Positions 61,010-64,000 of a DNA stretch of 64,000 nucleotides are shown here, one piece after another. Source of the DNA: Maylandia zebra. Taxonomy: Eukaryota; Chordata; Actinopteri; Cichliformes; Cichlidae. Position 1 is the stretch's first letter. Each line of letters begins with the position of its first letter. Below the pieces are notes generated by a model. The model was given only the letters and a program-made list of their open reading frames with translations, did not search any database and was not told where the DNA came from. Both the position numbers and the translations under genes were made by a program. The stretch covers positions 14,009,047 through 14,073,046 of the forward strand of contig NC_135179.1 of assembly GCF_041146795.1 (NCBI RefSeq). The letters run 5' to 3'.

Positions 61010-61450
61010 GGGTGGCTGTAGCTCAGGGTCTAGAGCAGGACAACGACAAACTGGAAGGTTGGTGGCTTAACCCTTGACTGCTCCAGTTTCCAGTTTGCCT
61101 GTATCTTGTCCAAAGTATTACTCCAAGATACCAAATCTAAACTAGCTCTTGGATGTGTAACCGGAAGGTTGCCGGTTCGATCCCCAGCTCTGTCTGTCCT
61201 GGTTGTTGTGTCCTTGGGCAAGACACTTCACCTACCGCCTACTGGTGTTGGCCAGAGGGGCTGATGACGCGATATGACAGCCTCACTTCTGTCAGTCTGC
61301 CCCAGGGCAGCTGTGGCTACAACTGTGGTTTGCCTCCACCAGTGTGTGAATGTGAGAGTGAATAAATAGTGGAATTGTAAAGCGCTTTGAGTGTCTAGAA
61401 AAGCGCTATATAAATGCAATCCATTGTTGTTGTTGTTGTTATTATTATCC
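61010..61450 (+). mobile_element. tRNA-derived SINE with trinucleotide tail
   Basis: It starts ggggtggctgtagctcaggg (A-box-like). A pol III B box ggttcgatccc lies at about 61174, followed by ttgggcaagacacttcacct. The tail is gtaaagcgctttgagtgtct and ctagaaaagcgctatataaa, then a (TTG)n/(ATT)n run at 61424-61449. An internal duplication or insertion separates the head from the B-box region. Confidence 0.72.
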
Positions 61451-61833
61451 ATCCATTCACTTCCGCTTATCCTTTTCAGGGTCGCGGGGGGCGCTGGAGC
61501 CTATCCCAGCTGTCATAGGGCGAAAGGCGGGGTACACCCTGGACAGGTCGCCAGTTTGTCACAGGGCTAACACATAGGGACAGACAACCATTCACACTCA
61601 CATTCACTCGCACATTCACACCTAGTGGCAATTTGGATTATCCAATTAACCTATCCCCACAAGCTGCATGTCTTTGGACGGTGGGAGGAAGCCGGAGTAC
61701 CCGGAGAGAACCCACGCAAACACGGGGAGAACATGCAAACTCCACACAGAAAGACCCCGGCCTGATGGTGGAATTGAACTCAGGACCTTTTTGCTGTGCG
61801 GCAACAGTGCTAACCACCGTGCCAGCGTGCATT
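61447..61833 (-). mobile_element. tRNA-derived SINE-like repeat, copy 2 (inverted)
   Basis: Reverse-complement copy of the repeat at 56800-57155: gacagctgggataggctcca and gagtttgcatgttctccccg are read on the minus strand, and the tRNA-like head is near 61800-61830. An ATT run follows at 61830-61851. Confidence 0.7.
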
Positions 61834-61899
61834 ATTATTATTATTATTATTCATCAGAGTATGAATGTTAAAACATATATGCTTGTATGAACGGGTGTA

Positions 61900-64000
61900 A
61901 ATGGATAATTGAAGCATGATGTCTAAAGCGTTTCAAGTGCTCAAGTAGAGACGAAAGAAAGAAAGAAACCATCACATTTTAGTTTTACTTTTTTCTACAC
62001 TGCATTAACAAAGAATTTGGTTTTTAAATATAACCACCTTCAATGCTTTTTCATGCTTTAAGTACATTTTGCGATTATAACATATAATTTTCTATGTTTA
62101 CTTGTAATGGAGTAATTTTTAGAGTGATAATGGTATTTTTTTTTCAACTTGTATTCCTCTATCTCTCACCACATTAATCTTAAAGCTGTTTAGGCACTAG
62201 TTACTTTGAAGATCATGATTTTTACAAAAACAAGTGTACAGTTTAAAATGTAACAATGAAAGATGAAACAACAAAACAGTATAAATGTGCTAAATTAGCT
62301 TCACCGTAACAAATGACAATGGTAAAAATACTTGCTAGAAATTGGAACTGACAATAATAATAAAACACAGGAGCATTGTTTTACATTATGATTATACTTT
62401 TGATACTTTAGTAAAAGTAGACAAACAGAAAATATACTTAAAGTGGCATTTGCAGTGTCGAGCTATCACTGGTAAGAGGTTGTTTTTATATAGCAGTACT
62501 ACTATTTTTACTCATTTAAAGGATCTGAAAACTTCCTCCACTGCTGCTCACATCTCCAAAAACCAAACCCACAATTCTACTGTCAAAATCTCGTACCCAC
62601 CTATTTTCCCCCCATTCTCTTTCTAGTTTTCTTTCTCCGAGCTTTCGCCTTTGCAGCCATGTCTTTTATCACAGTTTTTACCCACAGAAAGGAATTCTCA
62701 CAAGATATCAAAACAAAAATCTATATTTAATATGGGCGCAATTACAAAGCAAAGTTGGCTGCACAAGGCTTTGTCACCAGAGCGCGTGTTTTTCATCAAA
62801 TAGGTCATTAGATGATGATGGATGTAAACCTATAAAGTATCTAAACTGGACCTTTTAACAAACCACGAGCAACACTATCATTTCTCTAATAGAACCTGCT
62901 GACCGTGTCATTCCCTCCTGCCATTTGTCATTTTTCCTTGTGAAATAATCAATATCTGGGCGCTTTGAAATAAATAATATAAAAGTCATAGTAACCTACC
63001 CGAGGAGCAACAAAAATAGACTTATGGAGCATTCAGAAGGCCTATATGGCTTCTGGGCAATGTCTACTGCATGTTTCTAATCAATGCATAATATGAACTG
63101 TACTTTTAAAAAAACAAAAAACAAAAAACAAAAAAACAGACTACGGGATCTGAGTTTGTACAGTTTGTTTTCAATATAAGCATTAATTGCATTCCTTCTT
63201 TTTCCCACTTAAGAATGGTTGTGTTTATGGAGTAAATATTACTTGTCAGTCATTTCTGTTGAGTCACATCACAATAAATAGGTACAAGAGTCAGTGTTAT
63301 GCAGGGGTTAGACTGGTGTTGTGACTCCAGTCTGTATTAATACATACAGAACAGTTTTCAAATTACACAGGTTATCACATAGATGGTTATTGGGGATTAG
63401 ATGCTTTTAAACCCTCCATTTGCTTGACTGTGCGTGTGAATGAGACTTGTAGTTAGAAAGTGCTTTGTGTGGTCAAATAGAGTAGAAAGGTGCTATATAA
63501 AGTACCGGTCCAGTTACAATTTCATAGGTACATTAAAGATGTTGTATCAGTTAAGCAAAACCCTATCTTATACTAAGAGCTGGAAAAGAAGATGACTTGT
63601 TTACATTTCTTAACTGTTTGATTTTTTTTCTTAATTCAACACTAAGCTATACGTATGAGAGTAAAGAGACTGGTAGAAAATAGGAGAAAAAAATGTCAGT
63701 GAACTTGACATTTACTTAATGAAGAAAATACACCAAAATTTAACCATTTGTACAAAAATGTCTCGTTTTATAAGCTAGCTGTCATATAGTCCACAAATAT
63801 GTGCGATGAATACTAACTACAGAGCTAAATTTGGCAATTCAATATTTATAGCTACACAAAGTAACCCCTTTGATGTGAACCAATTTAGACTTATTAAAAA
63901 GTAGTTCAGGATTTGAGGCCATTGTCATGAAATGCTTTTTAACATTTAACAGTGCTGTATAACACAAATCCTGCAAAAAAAACCCAAAACAAAAAAAAAC
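61900..64000. other. AT-rich noncoding end of the window
   Basis: No exon or RNA gene was recognised. A SINE tail fragment (gtgctatataaagtaccggt) lies at about 63430-63510 and an A-rich (CAAAAA)n stretch at about 63108-63140. Confidence 0.4.

Overview
This is a teleost fish nuclear genome window, probably from a percomorph; I cannot name the species. The evidence is GT-AG introns, an angiotensinogen whose angiotensin starts Asn-Arg and has Val at position 5 (the usual teleost form), and abundant fish-type repeats: tRNA-derived SINEs, L2-like LINE tails and Tc1/mariner relics. I rebuilt five protein-coding genes exon by exon. In all five, every splice phase closes. No rRNA, tRNA, CRISPR or bacterial-type feature was seen.

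Left third (1-22.6 kb). The 5' part of pgbd5, a domesticated piggyBac transposase, lies on the minus strand with coding exons 1-3 in the window; the rest lies beyond base 1. It is head-to-head with cog2 (plus strand, 18 coding exons, 729 aa, a Golgi tethering subunit). The start codons are about 1.2 kb apart, across a GC-rich promoter on the pgbd5 side and a strong CTCF-like motif near cog2.

Middle (24.6-28.8 kb). agt (angiotensinogen, minus strand, six coding exons, 463 aa) converges on cog2. A likely 5'UTR exon and an HNF1-like promoter lie near 28.7-28.8 kb. The order pgbd5-cog2-agt matches human 1q42.

Junction (28.9-32.4 kb). Here lie an AT-rich stretch, an L2-like LINE fragment and a broken Tc1/mariner element with DD37E-type spacing.

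Right-centre (32.4-44.5 kb). A 23-exon plus-strand gene encodes an 837-aa secreted protein: signal peptide, CUB, six somatomedin-B-like modules, CUB, ZP. It converges on ikzf5 (Pegasus, minus strand, 3 coding exons, 423 aa). CUZD1/DMBT1 and IKZF5 lie close together at human 10q26.13, so this half matches a different human chromosome from the left half.

Right third (44.6-64 kb). No coding gene was recognised. There are nested non-autonomous DNA elements, SINEs, an L2-like LINE end and long repeat-poor stretches. Because HMX2/HMX3 neighbour IKZF5 in human, these stretches may hold long-range enhancers; that is inference only.

The genes do not form one pathway. The most unusual objects are the CUB/six-SMB/CUB/ZP gene, the 1q42/10q26 synteny junction, the extra introns in agt, and the Gln/His tract in pgbd5 exon 1.
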